A stretch of DNA of 64,000 nucleotides from Paenibacillus spongiae (GCF_024734895.1 NZ_CP091430.1:788501-852500); one strand, 5' to 3'; positions 18,265 to 28,721 are shown, counted from the stretch's first letter. Made by a program: numbers and translations. The notes: generated by a model from the sequence alone, not told the origin.

Positions 18265-18308
18265 AAAGGTACAGCTCATCCGGATTTTTGTGGGAGCTGT
18301 ACCTTTTT
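18265..18308 (+). terminator. Intrinsic terminator of the dockerin/cohesin operon
   Basis: AAAGGTACAGCTC (18265-18277) pairs with GAGCTGTACCTTT (18294-18306), ending in TTTTT. Confidence 0.88.
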
Positions 18309-18342
18309 ATGTATAATGAAAGTGCCATGTGCCAACCCTTTG

Positions 18343-18374
18343 AAAGACGACGTTTCATAAAGCGTCGTCTTTTT
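18343..18374 (+). terminator. Second intrinsic terminator
   Basis: AAAGACGACG (18343-18352) pairs with CGTCGTCTTT (18363-18372), followed by T residues. It is a tandem back-up for the terminator 35 bp upstream. Confidence 0.8.
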
Positions 18375-18652
18375 CATGCTATTTTTACGAGCATTTGGGA
18401 TGAAAAGTTTGTCACTTATGTGTTAGAAGCATCCTAATCGGCTTCCTGTAAAGCTTTATTGACCGTTTGTCACGTTATCCTTATCGACAGTACGATTGCA
18501 ACGCGCAATGTTCTGTCCTAATTGTGCAAAAAGATGACGCAACTGTTCAAAGCTTTTTGAAGCCGTATTTTGTACAATGAAGACAAGCCGCATTTAGGCA
18601 TACAGCTGTAGTATGTATGTGGAAATATTATCTAGTAATTGGAGGGTGTCAA

Positions 18653-20944
18653 GTGACGGATTATCCTTATCGCAACGCGTCGCTGCCGACGGCAGAACGG
18701 GTGAATGATCTTCTCCGCCGAATGACGACCGCCGAGAAAATCGGTCAGCTCGTTCAGTTGTTCGGCTGGCATGCTTATACTCGGACTGACGGTAAATTGC
18801 ATATAGACGACAAGTTTGCACAACAGATCGAGAAAGGCGAGGTTGGCGCCTTCTACGGCTTCCTGCGGGCCGATCCGTGGACAGGCGTTACGCTGGAGAC
18901 GGGGATGCAGCCCGGCGAGAGCGCCGAAGCGGTGAATATGGTTCAGCGGATCGCGGTTGAACAATCGCGGCTCGGCATTCCGATTCTGTTCGGGGAAGAG
19001 TGCGCCCACGGCCATATGTCGATCGGCGGCACGGTATTCCCGGTGCCGATCGCTTCGGCCAGCACGTGGAATCCGGCATTGTTCCAGCAGGCGAATGCGG
19101 CTGTAGCCGACGAGACGCGCGCGCGCGGCGGCGCAGCGACCTATTCGCCGATTCTTGACGTCTTGCGCGATCCCCGCTGGGGCCGCACCGAGGAGACGTT
19201 CGGTGAAGATGCGTACCTGTGCGGTGAGATGGGCGCAGCGGCCGTTCGCGGCATGCAAGGCCAGATTCCGGAGCGCGGCATCGCGGCGACGGTCAAGCAT
19301 TTCGTCGGCTATGGCGCCTCTCACGGCGGACGCAACGGCGCTCCGGCTCCGCTAGGTCCGATCGAGCTGCGGGAGAAGGATCTGTATCCGTTCGAGAAAG
19401 CGGTGGAAGCAGGCGCCATGTCGCTCATGACGGCATACAACGATGTCGATGGCGTGCCGTGCACGTCCAACCGCAAGCTGCTGACCGATATTTTGCGGGA
19501 TGAATGGGGCTTCGACGGTTTCGTCATTACCGACGCAGGAGCGCTTGGCATGCTTGCGGGCGGCCATCGCGTGGCGGCAAACTATGAAGAAGCGGCCAAG
19601 CAGGCGCTTGAAGCGGGCGTCGATATGGAAATGTGCGGGGAAGTATTCCAGGGCCACCTGATGAACGCCATCGAGTCGGGCCAAGTGTCTATCGACGTGG
19701 TGGATCAGGCGGCCGCCCGCAATCTGAACATAAAGTTCCGCTTGGGTCTGTTCGAGAATCCGTATGCAAACCCAGAGCGGGCGGAAGAAATCGTCGGCTC
19801 GTCGGCACATCGCAGCATTGCGCGGGAACTGGCCGAGGAAGGCATCGTGCTGCTGAATAACCGCAATCAGCTGCTTCCGCTGTCCAGATCGCTGAAGAGC
19901 ATCGCGGTTATCGGGCCGAACGCGTCCAATAGGTACAATCAGCTTGGCGACTACACCTCGCCGCAGCCGCCTGAAGCGATTGTAACGGTGTTGAAGGGCA
20001 TCCGCGAAAAAGCGGGCGCGGAAATCGATGTTCGTTATGCCGAAGGCTGCCGCATTCTGGGCGATGACCGTTCCGGCTTCGCCGCAGCGGTCGAGACGGC
20101 GCGCGGCGCCGATGTAGCGGTCGTCGTGGTCGGCGGATCGAGCGCCCGCCAGTTCGGCGACAACACGATCGACCAGGTGACCGGTGCCAATCTGATCGCG
20201 GAGGGCGACTCCGACATGGATACCGGCGAGGGCATCGACCGCATCAACCTTACCCTGTCGGGCGTCCAGCTTGATCTGGTTAAAGCGGTGCATGAATCGG
20301 GCACGCCGGTTGTCGTCATCTACATCAACGGCCGTCCGGTCAGCGAGCCGTGGATTGCCGACCATATCGATTCCGTGCTTGAAGCGTGGTACCCGGGACA
20401 GGAAGGCGGCCATGCGATTGCCGATGTACTGTTTGGCGACATCAACCCTTCGGGCAAAATGCCGCTTTCCGTACCGAAGCATGTCGGACAGCTGCCGGTG
20501 TACTATCAGGTTCGTCGCACCAACGGCAGACGTTACCTGGAGATGGACAACGAGCCGCTTTACCGGTTCGGCCACGGGCTGAGCTATACGACCTTCGAAT
20601 ATTCGAACCTGACAGTCGAGCCGGCGCAAATTCCGGCTGACGGCGAAGCGACGCTGTCCGTCGAAGTGAAGAATACGGGCGGCATGGCCGGCAAGGAAGT
20701 CGTGCAGTTGTATGTCCGCGACGAAGTCGGTTCGGTGACGCGTCCTGTAATGGAGCTGAAAGGCTTCGACAAAATCGCGCTGGAGCCGGGGCAGGCGACA
20801 ACCGTCAGCTTCACAATCGGCAAGGATCAATTGCAGCTCGTGAACCGGGAGCTGAAGCGCGTCGTGGAGCCGGGCGAGTTCAAGCTGTTGGTTGGCGGCA
20901 ATTCAGCCGACTTGCTTGAAGTGCCTTTCACTGTGATGAAATAG
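18653..20944 (+). CDS. Glycoside hydrolase family 3 beta-glucosidase (BglX type)
   Basis: 763 residues from GTG 18653, chosen because GGAGGGTG lies 7 bp upstream; the frame is open to 18617 without another good start. No signal peptide, so cytoplasmic. The N-terminal TIM-like domain contains DPRWGRTEETFGED and KHFVGYGA. The nucleophile Asp is in FDGFVITDAGALG (about residue 294). The second alpha/beta domain has EGIVLLNNRNQLLPL and WYPGQEGGHAIADVLFGD with PSGKMPLSVP. A C-terminal Fn3-like domain runs from about 650. It should release terminal beta-linked sugars from imported oligosaccharides. The GH38-like gene follows 40 bp later, probably in one operon. The local sequence is GC-richer than the region before 10.4 kb. 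Confidence 0.9.
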   Translation: MTDYPYRNASLPTAERVNDLLRRMTTAEKIGQLVQLFGWHAYTRTDGKLHIDDKFAQQIEKGEVGAFYGFLRADPWTGVTLETGMQPGESAEAVNMVQRIAVEQSRLGIPILFGEECAHGHMSIGGTVFPVPIASASTWNPALFQQANAAVADETRARGGAATYSPILDVLRDPRWGRTEETFGEDAYLCGEMGAAAVRGMQGQIPERGIAATVKHFVGYGASHGGRNGAPAPLGPIELREKDLYPFEKAVEAGAMSLMTAYNDVDGVPCTSNRKLLTDILRDEWGFDGFVITDAGALGMLAGGHRVAANYEEAAKQALEAGVDMEMCGEVFQGHLMNAIESGQVSIDVVDQAAARNLNIKFRLGLFENPYANPERAEEIVGSSAHRSIARELAEEGIVLLNNRNQLLPLSRSLKSIAVIGPNASNRYNQLGDYTSPQPPEAIVTVLKGIREKAGAEIDVRYAEGCRILGDDRSGFAAAVETARGADVAVVVVGGSSARQFGDNTIDQVTGANLIAEGDSDMDTGEGIDRINLTLSGVQLDLVKAVHESGTPVVVIYINGRPVSEPWIADHIDSVLEAWYPGQEGGHAIADVLFGDINPSGKMPLSVPKHVGQLPVYYQVRRTNGRRYLEMDNEPLYRFGHGLSYTTFEYSNLTVEPAQIPADGEATLSVEVKNTGGMAGKEVVQLYVRDEVGSVTRPVMELKGFDKIALEPGQATTVSFTIGKDQLQLVNRELKRVVEPGEFKLLVGGNSADLLEVPFTVMK

Positions 20945-20984
20945 AAAGATAATTAAGAAGAGATAGGAAGAAGGAGTGCGAGAG

Positions 20985-23423
20985 ATGACGAATCCTGCTA
21001 ACTTTACAATTTACGCAATCCAGCATTCTCACACCGATATCGGGTATACCGAGCGTCAGGAGAAAATCTGTCAATACCACGTCGATTTCATTCGTCAAGC
21101 GCTGGGCATTATTCGTGAAGTTCGTGCCGGCAGCCGCCCGGAATGGCAAGGATACAAATGGGTGTGCGAAACGTTCTGGCCGGTTGAGACGTTCTTGGCC
21201 AGAGCGACGGAAGAAGAGCGCGAAGAACTGGCGGATGCGTTCCGCAACGGCGATTTCGGCCTGTCCGGCACGTACCTTAACATGAGTGAATTGGTCGGCA
21301 AGGAACTGCTTGATTCCATGCTGGGCCGGATCCGCGACTATGCGAAGTCGATCGACGTCAAGCTGGAGTCGGCGATGACGGCCGACATTACCGGCTTTAG
21401 CTGGGGCTACGGGCAATCGCTCCACGAAATGGGCATCCGCAATATGATCACATGTATTCATACGCATCACTCCATGTTTCCGCTGCGCAAGAAGCAAACG
21501 CCATTCTGGTGGGAGACGCAGAAGGGCGACCGCATCCTGATCTGGAACGGGGAGCACTATGTATTCGGCAATGATCTCGGCATTCAGCCGGGTCTGGGCG
21601 GCAATTATACGATCCGTGACGGCATGGATACGTCCAAAGGCGTAACGTTTGAAATGGCCGAAATCCGGATTAACCGCTATATCGACCGTTTGAAAGCGGA
21701 CGGCTTCAAGTTTCCGTTCTTCCCGGCCATGCTGTCGGGTCTGCCGACGGATAACAGCTCGCCGAACCCGGAAATGATGGATTTTGTGAACAAGTGGAAC
21801 GAGAAGCATGGCGACAACATCCGCATTCAACCGGCGACGCTGGACGATTTCTTCGCCGAAGTACGGAAGTACGCGGACGACATCCCGGTACACCGCGGCG
21901 ATTGGCCGGACTGGTGGACAGACGGCACCGGCTCGACGCCGATGCATGTGCAAGTATTCCGCGAAGCTCAGCGCGTCTACGAGAAAGTAAGACGTCTGGA
22001 TCCGGCCTTTGAAATCGTACCTCAAGAACGGATCAAGCAAATGGAAAACGAACTCATGCTGTTCGCTGAGCACACTTGGGGCTACCACTCCTCCGTATCG
22101 GAGCCATGGAACCCGTTCGTGCAAGAGCTGGGCGTGCGCAAGGATGCTTTTGCCGCCAATGCGAGCACGCTGGCTCATTCGGCGCTTTATGATATTCTGG
22201 AAGCAAAAGGCGATGCGCTGCTGGCGCCGAATCGTCCGATGCGCTTCCAAATCCGCAACCCGTACTCCTTCGTACAGGAGGATTATGCCCACTTCATTAT
22301 GGAGTTCTGGCACTTGGAAGAAATCAAGAACGGGTTCGAGGTTTATGACGAAGCCAGCGGCGAAGTATATCCAGCCCAGCTTCGCGTAGCTCACCGCGGC
22401 GCTATCGTCACCGTACCGGTTACGCTGCAGCCGGGCGAAGAGCGCATGATGCGCATTCGCCCCGTTGAGAAGCCGAACACCCGTACCGCGCACAGCACAG
22501 ATTTGCTCGGCGCGGACGGCATCGTCGATATTGCGGATCCACAGGACACTTCCGCAATTAAAGTGACGTATACGACGCTTGAAACGCCGTTCGTGCGTTT
22601 GGAATGGAATCTGGGCGACGGCATCGTTTCCTGGAAAGACAAGAAGACGGGCGAAGAATTGCTGCGCGCCGACCGCAATCACAATGCGTTTACGCCGGTT
22701 TACGATGTGACGAAATCGGCCAAAGTCGAGGAAATGACCAATAACCGCCGTAAAATGGGCCGCAACCGCAAAGGGCCGCACGCACTCATTTCCGTCGGCA
22801 AGCTGACGCAGGTTGAGGTGGCTGATAAGGGCGATCTGTACGCAAGCGTACGCTTTACCTATGAAGTGGACGGCTGCCAGCACTACTCGCTGCTCGTGAC
22901 CGCCTATGCGGATAAGCCGCGTTTGGACGTTGCAGTGCGGATGCACAAGAACAGCGTATGGGATCCGGAAAACATCTACGTCTCCATCCCGTTCGGCGGA
23001 TCGATCGAAGCCGGCAAGCGGGAGCTGTGGGTTGATAAGCTGCAAGCGCCGACCCGTCTGCGCATTGATCAGCTTCCGGGCAGCTTGATTGACTACTACT
23101 GCCTTGGCGAAGGAGCGGTTTATACCGAAGGCGGCAGCGGTGTAGCCATCGCTATGCCGGACACGCCGCTCATTCAACTGGGCTCGCTGAAGCACGAGTT
23201 CCGTATGCTGCAAGATGACGAAGGCATGAAGGATGATCCGGCTCATCTGTACTCGTGGCCGATGAACAACTACTGGGAGACGAACTTCCGCGCGACGCTA
23301 GGCGGCTTCTACGAATTTCGTTACCTCGTTTCCTGGGGCGAAGCGTTCGGACAACCGGATGCGGCGCTGGAAGCATGCCGCAGCATGAATGCTGGCGTGC
23401 TGGCTTGGCGGGTCAAGGAATAA
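20985..23423 (+). CDS. Glycoside hydrolase family 38-like protein (alpha-mannosidase fold)
   Basis: 812 residues from ATG 20985 (GTG 20976 overlaps the AAGGAG site, so it is less likely). The N-terminus carries the GH38 zinc motif as QHSHTDIGYTERQE (His16, Asp18), then TADITGFSWGYGQSL with the candidate nucleophile Asp (about 133), and IHTHHSMFPLRKKQTPFWWE. The C-terminal half is a beta-sandwich with few family marks. No signal peptide is seen. Many Paenibacillus homologues are annotated only as GH38 N-terminal-domain proteins, and the true substrate may not be a mannoside. Its pairing with a GH3 enzyme suggests stepwise trimming of a mixed oligosaccharide. Confidence 0.72.
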   Translation: MTNPANFTIYAIQHSHTDIGYTERQEKICQYHVDFIRQALGIIREVRAGSRPEWQGYKWVCETFWPVETFLARATEEEREELADAFRNGDFGLSGTYLNMSELVGKELLDSMLGRIRDYAKSIDVKLESAMTADITGFSWGYGQSLHEMGIRNMITCIHTHHSMFPLRKKQTPFWWETQKGDRILIWNGEHYVFGNDLGIQPGLGGNYTIRDGMDTSKGVTFEMAEIRINRYIDRLKADGFKFPFFPAMLSGLPTDNSSPNPEMMDFVNKWNEKHGDNIRIQPATLDDFFAEVRKYADDIPVHRGDWPDWWTDGTGSTPMHVQVFREAQRVYEKVRRLDPAFEIVPQERIKQMENELMLFAEHTWGYHSSVSEPWNPFVQELGVRKDAFAANASTLAHSALYDILEAKGDALLAPNRPMRFQIRNPYSFVQEDYAHFIMEFWHLEEIKNGFEVYDEASGEVYPAQLRVAHRGAIVTVPVTLQPGEERMMRIRPVEKPNTRTAHSTDLLGADGIVDIADPQDTSAIKVTYTTLETPFVRLEWNLGDGIVSWKDKKTGEELLRADRNHNAFTPVYDVTKSAKVEEMTNNRRKMGRNRKGPHALISVGKLTQVEVADKGDLYASVRFTYEVDGCQHYSLLVTAYADKPRLDVAVRMHKNSVWDPENIYVSIPFGGSIEAGKRELWVDKLQAPTRLRIDQLPGSLIDYYCLGEGAVYTEGGSGVAIAMPDTPLIQLGSLKHEFRMLQDDEGMKDDPAHLYSWPMNNYWETNFRATLGGFYEFRYLVSWGEAFGQPDAALEACRSMNAGVLAWRVKE

Positions 23424-23575
23424 TCCTTGATCCGGCCTTGCTGGTCTGATCATAGCAGCTTCTGTTCATTCGGGAGCGGGATCGGCGAGATAATTGGGGC
23501 CATCCTACCAGTCAGGTGGAGTGCTATTCACTGTTAGTGTGGGATGGAAAATAAAAACGAGAAGTAACGGTGGCT

Positions 23576-23612
23576 AACCCTCTCTGTCGAAAGCGGAGAG
23601 GGTTTTTTTTTT
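23576..23612 (+). terminator. Intrinsic terminator of the GH3/GH38 operon
   Basis: AACCCTCTC (23576-23584) pairs with GAGAGGGTT (23596-23604), followed by a run of T residues. Confidence 0.85.
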
Positions 23613-23852
23613 GTAATTTCATTTTCCTATGTTTAAAGGGAGGCAGGCCAGGCACATTATATTAATAGATAGATTTGTGCGCAACTGGATACTCGACACT
23701 TGTTAAGTATATAGTATAGATAGCATAAGCACGGACGGCGCTGAGTAATAGCAAACAGTGCCTGCGAGCGGCATTCATGCTCCTGCGCCAGCGGTCGGAA
23801 TTATAATTTTTCGGGAGCTGAGCTCAGAAAGACGGAGGGTAACGAGAAGAAG

Positions 23853-25076
23853 ATGAAATTTTTAGGATTACGCAATTTAATTCTATACAGCATCATTATA
23901 GGAGGGGTCACAGGGCTTCTGACATGGAGTTTTTTAGCTGTGACTTCTTTAACGACTCGCTTCCTATGGGATTATTTGCCTCGCTCGATCGATGTTGGAT
24001 ATTGGACCTTGATCGTGTGTATAGTTGGAGGAGTTTTGGTAGGTTTATGTCAAAAGTACTTTGGCAGTTACCCGCGTAAAATGGAGGATGTAGTAGCGGA
24101 ATTCAAGGAAACAAAACGAATTGATTATCGTTCAGGATATAAGAGCGCAATAACCGCGCTGTGCGTTCTTTCATTTGGAGCCAGTCTTGGTCCAGAGGCG
24201 GCTTTGGTTGGCATTGTAGGAGGTCTTTCTACATGGGCAGGCGATGTTATTAAATCTTTAGTTAAGAAAAAAGCTATAGAAAATGAATATGGAGAAATCA
24301 TAATCGAGTATAGCATTGAAGCTACGGTCGGCATGATTTTTAGAGCGCCGCTTCTTGGAGCTAATACATTCTTTGAAGATAGGAAAGATTCTCGGCGTAT
24401 AAAGTCGATAAAAATACTTGTATATTCAATAACGACTGCTGCAGGATTTGGTGTCTTTTTACTATTGTCCAAAATCGATAACAGGCATTTTTCTATAGCT
24501 GATTTCGGTCAGGCGACGATAGGCAAACATGAAATAGTAGCTATAATCCCGCTTATACTTGCAGGAGTATTGCTGGCAAAATTGTATGAGTTCTTTGGAT
24601 ACATTTTGCATAAGATGCTTAAACCGCTTGAGAATTATAAAGTAATTAAAGCCGTTACTGGCGGATTAGTTCTGGGAGTAATAGGTACTATTCTTCCTAT
24701 TACTTTATTCTCAGGGGAGCATCAGCTAACGGAAGTAGCATCAGAGTGGACGGAGATGTCGATTTATCTCTTATTGATAATAGGCATTGTAAAGTTATTC
24801 TTAACGGAATTTTGTTTAGCCTCCGGTTGGCGCGGAGGACATATCTTTCCTATTATTTTCGCAGGGGTAAGCATAGGATATGGAATTGCATTGTTATTTT
24901 CATTAGATCCGGTAACCTCCATTGCCGTGATCACCACTTCACTCACAAGCGGAGTGCTCAAAAAGCCAATAGCTGTTGTATTTATTTTAATCATGATATT
25001 CCCGGTAAAGCTTATTATACCACTGCTATTAGCAGCATATTTGCCAATGTATCTATTGAAGATCAAATGGAGATAA
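23853..25076 (+). CDS. ClC-family chloride channel or antiporter
   Basis: 407 residues, ATG 23853. About ten hydrophobic segments are spread along the chain. ClC selectivity motifs are visible: FGASLGPEAALVG (about residue 107-119, the G.xGPE type) and LASGWRGGHIFPIIFAG (about 320-336). No C-terminal CBS domain is present. Members exchange chloride or fluoride for protons or conduct the anion; the sequence does not decide which. It stands alone, with no operon partners on either side. Confidence 0.85.
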   Translation: MKFLGLRNLILYSIIIGGVTGLLTWSFLAVTSLTTRFLWDYLPRSIDVGYWTLIVCIVGGVLVGLCQKYFGSYPRKMEDVVAEFKETKRIDYRSGYKSAITALCVLSFGASLGPEAALVGIVGGLSTWAGDVIKSLVKKKAIENEYGEIIIEYSIEATVGMIFRAPLLGANTFFEDRKDSRRIKSIKILVYSITTAAGFGVFLLLSKIDNRHFSIADFGQATIGKHEIVAIIPLILAGVLLAKLYEFFGYILHKMLKPLENYKVIKAVTGGLVLGVIGTILPITLFSGEHQLTEVASEWTEMSIYLLLIIGIVKLFLTEFCLASGWRGGHIFPIIFAGVSIGYGIALLFSLDPVTSIAVITTSLTSGVLKKPIAVVFILIMIFPVKLIIPLLLAAYLPMYLLKIKWR

Positions 25077-25620
25077 CTCGAATCTGGGTTCGTTGAGCAG
25101 TAAGATCAAGTTCAGCCAGTATATTGCGATTGGCGGACATTCATAATGGATCAACCAGTCCATTCAGCAGGTCCGCTAAGTGTTGTCCGCAAGATTTCAG
25201 TTAACAGGATAATAGAGGTTTGGCGAGTAAACGGGAATACTCAAATCTATATATTTCTTAATTATTATAGCTCATGCCGTTTAGGCATGAGCTATTAACT
25301 CTTTTCAGAGAAGTGATGCAACGAGTGGAGAACTCCGTTGATTTTATAATTGCTAGTTATAGCATACCAGTCTTACACTATGTTTTTGACGGCAGATGCT
25401 CGTTTACAATAAATACAAGGAATTCCAGTGGATTGGAGGGGTATAGGACTCTAGAAATAGAGAGTTCGATTGATAGAAATAAAAATAGAAAATTCATAAA
25501 AAAGATTTGGAAATAATGTTCAATTTATGATAGGATTGTCTTTGTATTCTTCAGGATATCTAATAAAATAGGTACAAAGAACTGAGTCAAATTACATAAT
25601 GATTTCATGGAGGAGAGACA
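25077..25620. other. Intergenic stretch with a hairpin
   Basis: No gene is supported over 540 bp. A hairpin, ATAGCTCATGCC/GGCATGAGCTAT (25267-25295, loop GTTTA), may end the ClC transcript although its T run is poor. An 80-codon frame starting inside that hairpin has no ribosome binding site and no recognisable family. The last 60 bp contain the promoter region and the GGAGGAG site of the next SLH gene. Confidence 0.4.
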
Positions 25621-28600
25621 ATGTCACCCAAATTTCGCCAAGTATCTATCGGACTTCTAGGGCTTACTCTCGCATTATCCCCTGCTAGCGCATTCGCAGA
25701 TCAATCGAACCCTGATTTCAAGGGCCACTGGGCAGAGAAACAGATTCAAGAATGGATCGCAGCCGGTAATTTAAAGGGCTTCGATGATGGCACGATCCGT
25801 CCGAATCAAGTTATTTCCCGTGCAGAATTCATTGCCATGGTAAATCGTTTATTCGAATTGCAAGAAAAAGCGACAATTAATTTCAAAGATTTGCCGGCTA
25901 CTAACTGGGCATATGGCGAAATTGCAAAGGCTGTGAAAGCCGGTTATGTTGTCGGTTCCAATGATAATCTCATCCGCGCCAATGATTCCGTTACTCGGCA
26001 AGAATCCGCCGTCATGATCGCAAGACTGCTTGGTTTGAAATCCACGGAAGAGAATACGCTGCAATCGTTCAAGGACGAGGAAGAAATCGCTGCGTGGAGC
26101 AAAGAGAGCGTTGCTGCGCTTGTCCAATATGAAATTGCCAACGGTTTGCCGGGAGCGCTCTTCGGTCCTAAGAAACCTCTCACACGGGCAGAAGCAGTTG
26201 TCATGATTCAAGCGGCATTGAATGCTAAGACTGCTTTGGATTCCGTCACCTATGACAAAGCTGGAACCTATGGACCGGAAAGCGGTACGGAGAATGTTAA
26301 AGGCAATGTGACTGTCAGCGCGCCAGGCGTGACGCTTCAGAACATGGAAATCGACGGCGACCTGATTTTAGCGGAAGGTGTCGGCGACGGCGATGTAACT
26401 TTGCAGAACGTGACAGTTAAAGGCACCACTTACATCAAGGGCGGAGGCGCTAATTCGATCCACCTTGTCGATTCCGTTCTGGTAGAAGTCATCGTAAACA
26501 AGAAGGACGGTACCGTTCGCGTTGTAGCAAAAGGATCTACGCAGGTAGAAAGCGTCATTCTTCAGTCTTCGGTAAAGCTTGAAGAGAGCGGCGTGACGGG
26601 CGAAGGTTTTACGGATGTCGAATTGTCCAAGCAGCTTCCAGCGGACTCGAAAGTTGAAATCATCGGTACATTCGATGATGTAGATATTCAGGCAACACAA
26701 ATCCATGTGAAATTGAGCAAAGGTTCCATTGAGAAGTTGATTGCTGCGCAGACGGCTTTGAATAATACCATTGAAGTTGATAGAGAAGCTCTTATAAATC
26801 AACTTGTACTGGAATCCATCGCCAAAATATTAGGTACAGGCCAGATCAAGAAGGCTACGATCAGCGAAGGAGCCGAAGGGTCTTCGTTCGAATATGCACC
26901 GGCTAGCGTAGACGGTCCGAAGAAAGATAACATTACGATCATCAACAAGTTCCCTCCGTTTACAGGCGGTGGCTCTATCGGCGGCGGCAATGGCGGCAAT
27001 AACGGTGGCATCGTCACCAACCCGGAACAATACGTTCAGACGCAGGACTTCGGTTACGCGGATGACCAAGAAGGATACAACGTTGGCTTTAAGATTGCTC
27101 TGTCCAAGCTTTCTTGGGATAACATTAAGAGCATCGAAGTGTCCCTTCAAGATGCGCAGGGCAGACAATTGGCAAAGCGCACGGCGGCAACTCAAGCTCG
27201 TCTGGATAAATTGAAAGCCGATGATGCGTTATACGGCGGTTTGGATGGTCAACTCAGCGCACTGTTTAAACAACGTGATGCGGCAGATGAGAATGAATAC
27301 TGGGTTAGCACAGCGTATGATCTACTCTCTGTTCCAGCTAAGGCTGTCATTACGATCACAGACAAGAGCAATATGGTTTACACCGTATCGAACAGCAATT
27401 TAACCGCTACAGGTCCTGTTAACGTTGCGAATCCTGAACAATACGTAGAGACGCAGGATTTCGGCTACTGGGCTGAAGAAAATGCCTATAACGTCGGTTT
27501 CAAGATGGATCAGTCCAAGCTGCCATGGGATAACGTTGCGAGCATCGAGGTGTCCCTCCAAGATGCGCAGGGCAGAGAATTGGCTAAGCGCACTGCGGCA
27601 ACGGAAGCTCAGCTGAATAAATTGAAAACTGATGACGAGGCAATCGACGGTTTGGACGGACAGCTCAGCGCGGCTTTCATCGAACGTTATGCAGGAGCCG
27701 AGAATGATTATTGGGCAAGCACAGCGTATGATTTCACTACACCAGCAAAGGCTGTCATTACAATTAAGGACGATAATAAAAACGTCTACACCGTCACTAA
27801 CAGCACTTTGGACTCTGAGGCGCCAGAGGCGGAAGAGGCTACCAACTTAGGACATGTGCAGACGCAAGACTTCGCCTATTGGACGGAACAAGCTGCTTAT
27901 AACGTCGGCTTCAAGATCGACCTGGACCAGCTGCCATGGAATGAAATTAAGAGCATTGAAGTGTCCCTTTTAGATGAGAATGAGAATGTATTGGCAAAGC
28001 GCTTAGCGGCAACGCCAGCTCGTCTGAATCAATTAAAAGCCGATGACTTGACATACGGTGGCTTGGACGGCCAGCTCAGCGCAGCCTTTATTCAGCGCGA
28101 TGCAGCAGCTTCGAATGATTATTGGGAAAGTACGGCATATAATTTCACCGAACCAGCAATGGCTGTCATCAAGATCACGGATAAGGACAATAACTTTTAT
28201 ACGGTGTTTAACGACACATTGAACCCTAAGGCTCCTACAGGACCAGTCAATGTAACGAATCCGGAGGAATACGTGCAGCCCCAGGACTTCGGCTACATGG
28301 GAGGGGAAGTGCCAGCATATAACGTCGGGTTCAAGATTGATCTGACAAAGCTGTCATGGAATAACATTGCGAGCATCGAAGTGTCTCTTCTAGATGAGGA
28401 TGAAAATGTATTGGCAAAGCGTTTGGCGGCAACGGAAACTCAGCTGGCTAAATTGAAAGCCGATGACGTGACATACGGCGGCTTGGACGGCCAGCTCAGC
28501 GCAGCCTTTATTCAACGCGATGCAGCAGCTTCGAATGAATATTGGGATAGCACAGATTATAATTTTACAGAACCGGCCAAAGCTGTCATCAAGATCACGG

Positions 28601-28683
28601 ACAAGTTCAATAGAGTGTTCACCGTGTCTAACAGTAATTTGACCCCTGTAGCACCTCCTGTAGCACCCCCTGTGGCACCATAG
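25621..28683 (+). CDS. SLH surface protein with four tandem 138-residue repeats
   Basis: 1,020 residues, ATG 25621 after GGAGGAG. A signal peptide (to about 27) is followed directly by three SLH domains (30-205), the opposite order to the other SLH proteins here. Residues 210-460 form a right-handed-beta-type region (GNVTVSAPGVTLQNMEIDGD, DVTLQNVTVKGTTYIKGGGA). A Gly/Asn-rich spacer (GGGSIGGGNGGNNGG) leads to four copies of a 137-138-residue repeat that fill the rest of the chain, ending in a VAPPVAPPVAP tail. I do not recognise the repeat domain. It should be displayed outward from the wall, as a ligand-binding or spacer stalk. Confidence 0.85.
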   Translation: MSPKFRQVSIGLLGLTLALSPASAFADQSNPDFKGHWAEKQIQEWIAAGNLKGFDDGTIRPNQVISRAEFIAMVNRLFELQEKATINFKDLPATNWAYGEIAKAVKAGYVVGSNDNLIRANDSVTRQESAVMIARLLGLKSTEENTLQSFKDEEEIAAWSKESVAALVQYEIANGLPGALFGPKKPLTRAEAVVMIQAALNAKTALDSVTYDKAGTYGPESGTENVKGNVTVSAPGVTLQNMEIDGDLILAEGVGDGDVTLQNVTVKGTTYIKGGGANSIHLVDSVLVEVIVNKKDGTVRVVAKGSTQVESVILQSSVKLEESGVTGEGFTDVELSKQLPADSKVEIIGTFDDVDIQATQIHVKLSKGSIEKLIAAQTALNNTIEVDREALINQLVLESIAKILGTGQIKKATISEGAEGSSFEYAPASVDGPKKDNITIINKFPPFTGGGSIGGGNGGNNGGIVTNPEQYVQTQDFGYADDQEGYNVGFKIALSKLSWDNIKSIEVSLQDAQGRQLAKRTAATQARLDKLKADDALYGGLDGQLSALFKQRDAADENEYWVSTAYDLLSVPAKAVITITDKSNMVYTVSNSNLTATGPVNVANPEQYVETQDFGYWAEENAYNVGFKMDQSKLPWDNVASIEVSLQDAQGRELAKRTAATEAQLNKLKTDDEAIDGLDGQLSAAFIERYAGAENDYWASTAYDFTTPAKAVITIKDDNKNVYTVTNSTLDSEAPEAEEATNLGHVQTQDFAYWTEQAAYNVGFKIDLDQLPWNEIKSIEVSLLDENENVLAKRLAATPARLNQLKADDLTYGGLDGQLSAAFIQRDAAASNDYWESTAYNFTEPAMAVIKITDKDNNFYTVFNDTLNPKAPTGPVNVTNPEEYVQPQDFGYMGGEVPAYNVGFKIDLTKLSWNNIASIEVSLLDEDENVLAKRLAATETQLAKLKADDVTYGGLDGQLSAAFIQRDAAASNEYWDSTDYNFTEPAKAVIKITDKFNRVFTVSNSNLTPVAPPVAPPVAP
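27019..28650 (+). repeat. Four tandem coding repeats, period about 414 bp
   Basis: Units start at 27019, 27430, 27844 and 28258 (periods 411, 414 and 414 bp). Each encodes a core of Q(D)FGY/FAY...YNVGFKI...LPW(or LSW)..I.SIEVSL.D......AKR.AAT...L..LK.DD...GGLDGQLSAAF..R, then YW.ST.Y.....AKAVI.I.D....YTV.N. Units 3 and 4 are closest to each other (shared DENENVLAKRLAAT-type segments), which points to recent duplication. Confidence 0.9.
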
Positions 28684-28721
28684 AGTGTCATTTGTTTGAG
28701 CGGTAATATTCACGACTAATG

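Noticed and set aside
20928-23246. 772-codon minus-strand frame opposite the GH38-like gene, and a 492-codon one opposite GH3
   Set aside because: These are long shadow frames caused by codon bias in GC-rich genes. The plus-strand products carry clear GH3 and GH38 motifs, and the shadows have none.
25274-25516. 80-codon frame after the ClC gene
   Set aside because: It starts inside a hairpin, lacks a ribosome binding site and resembles no known protein.
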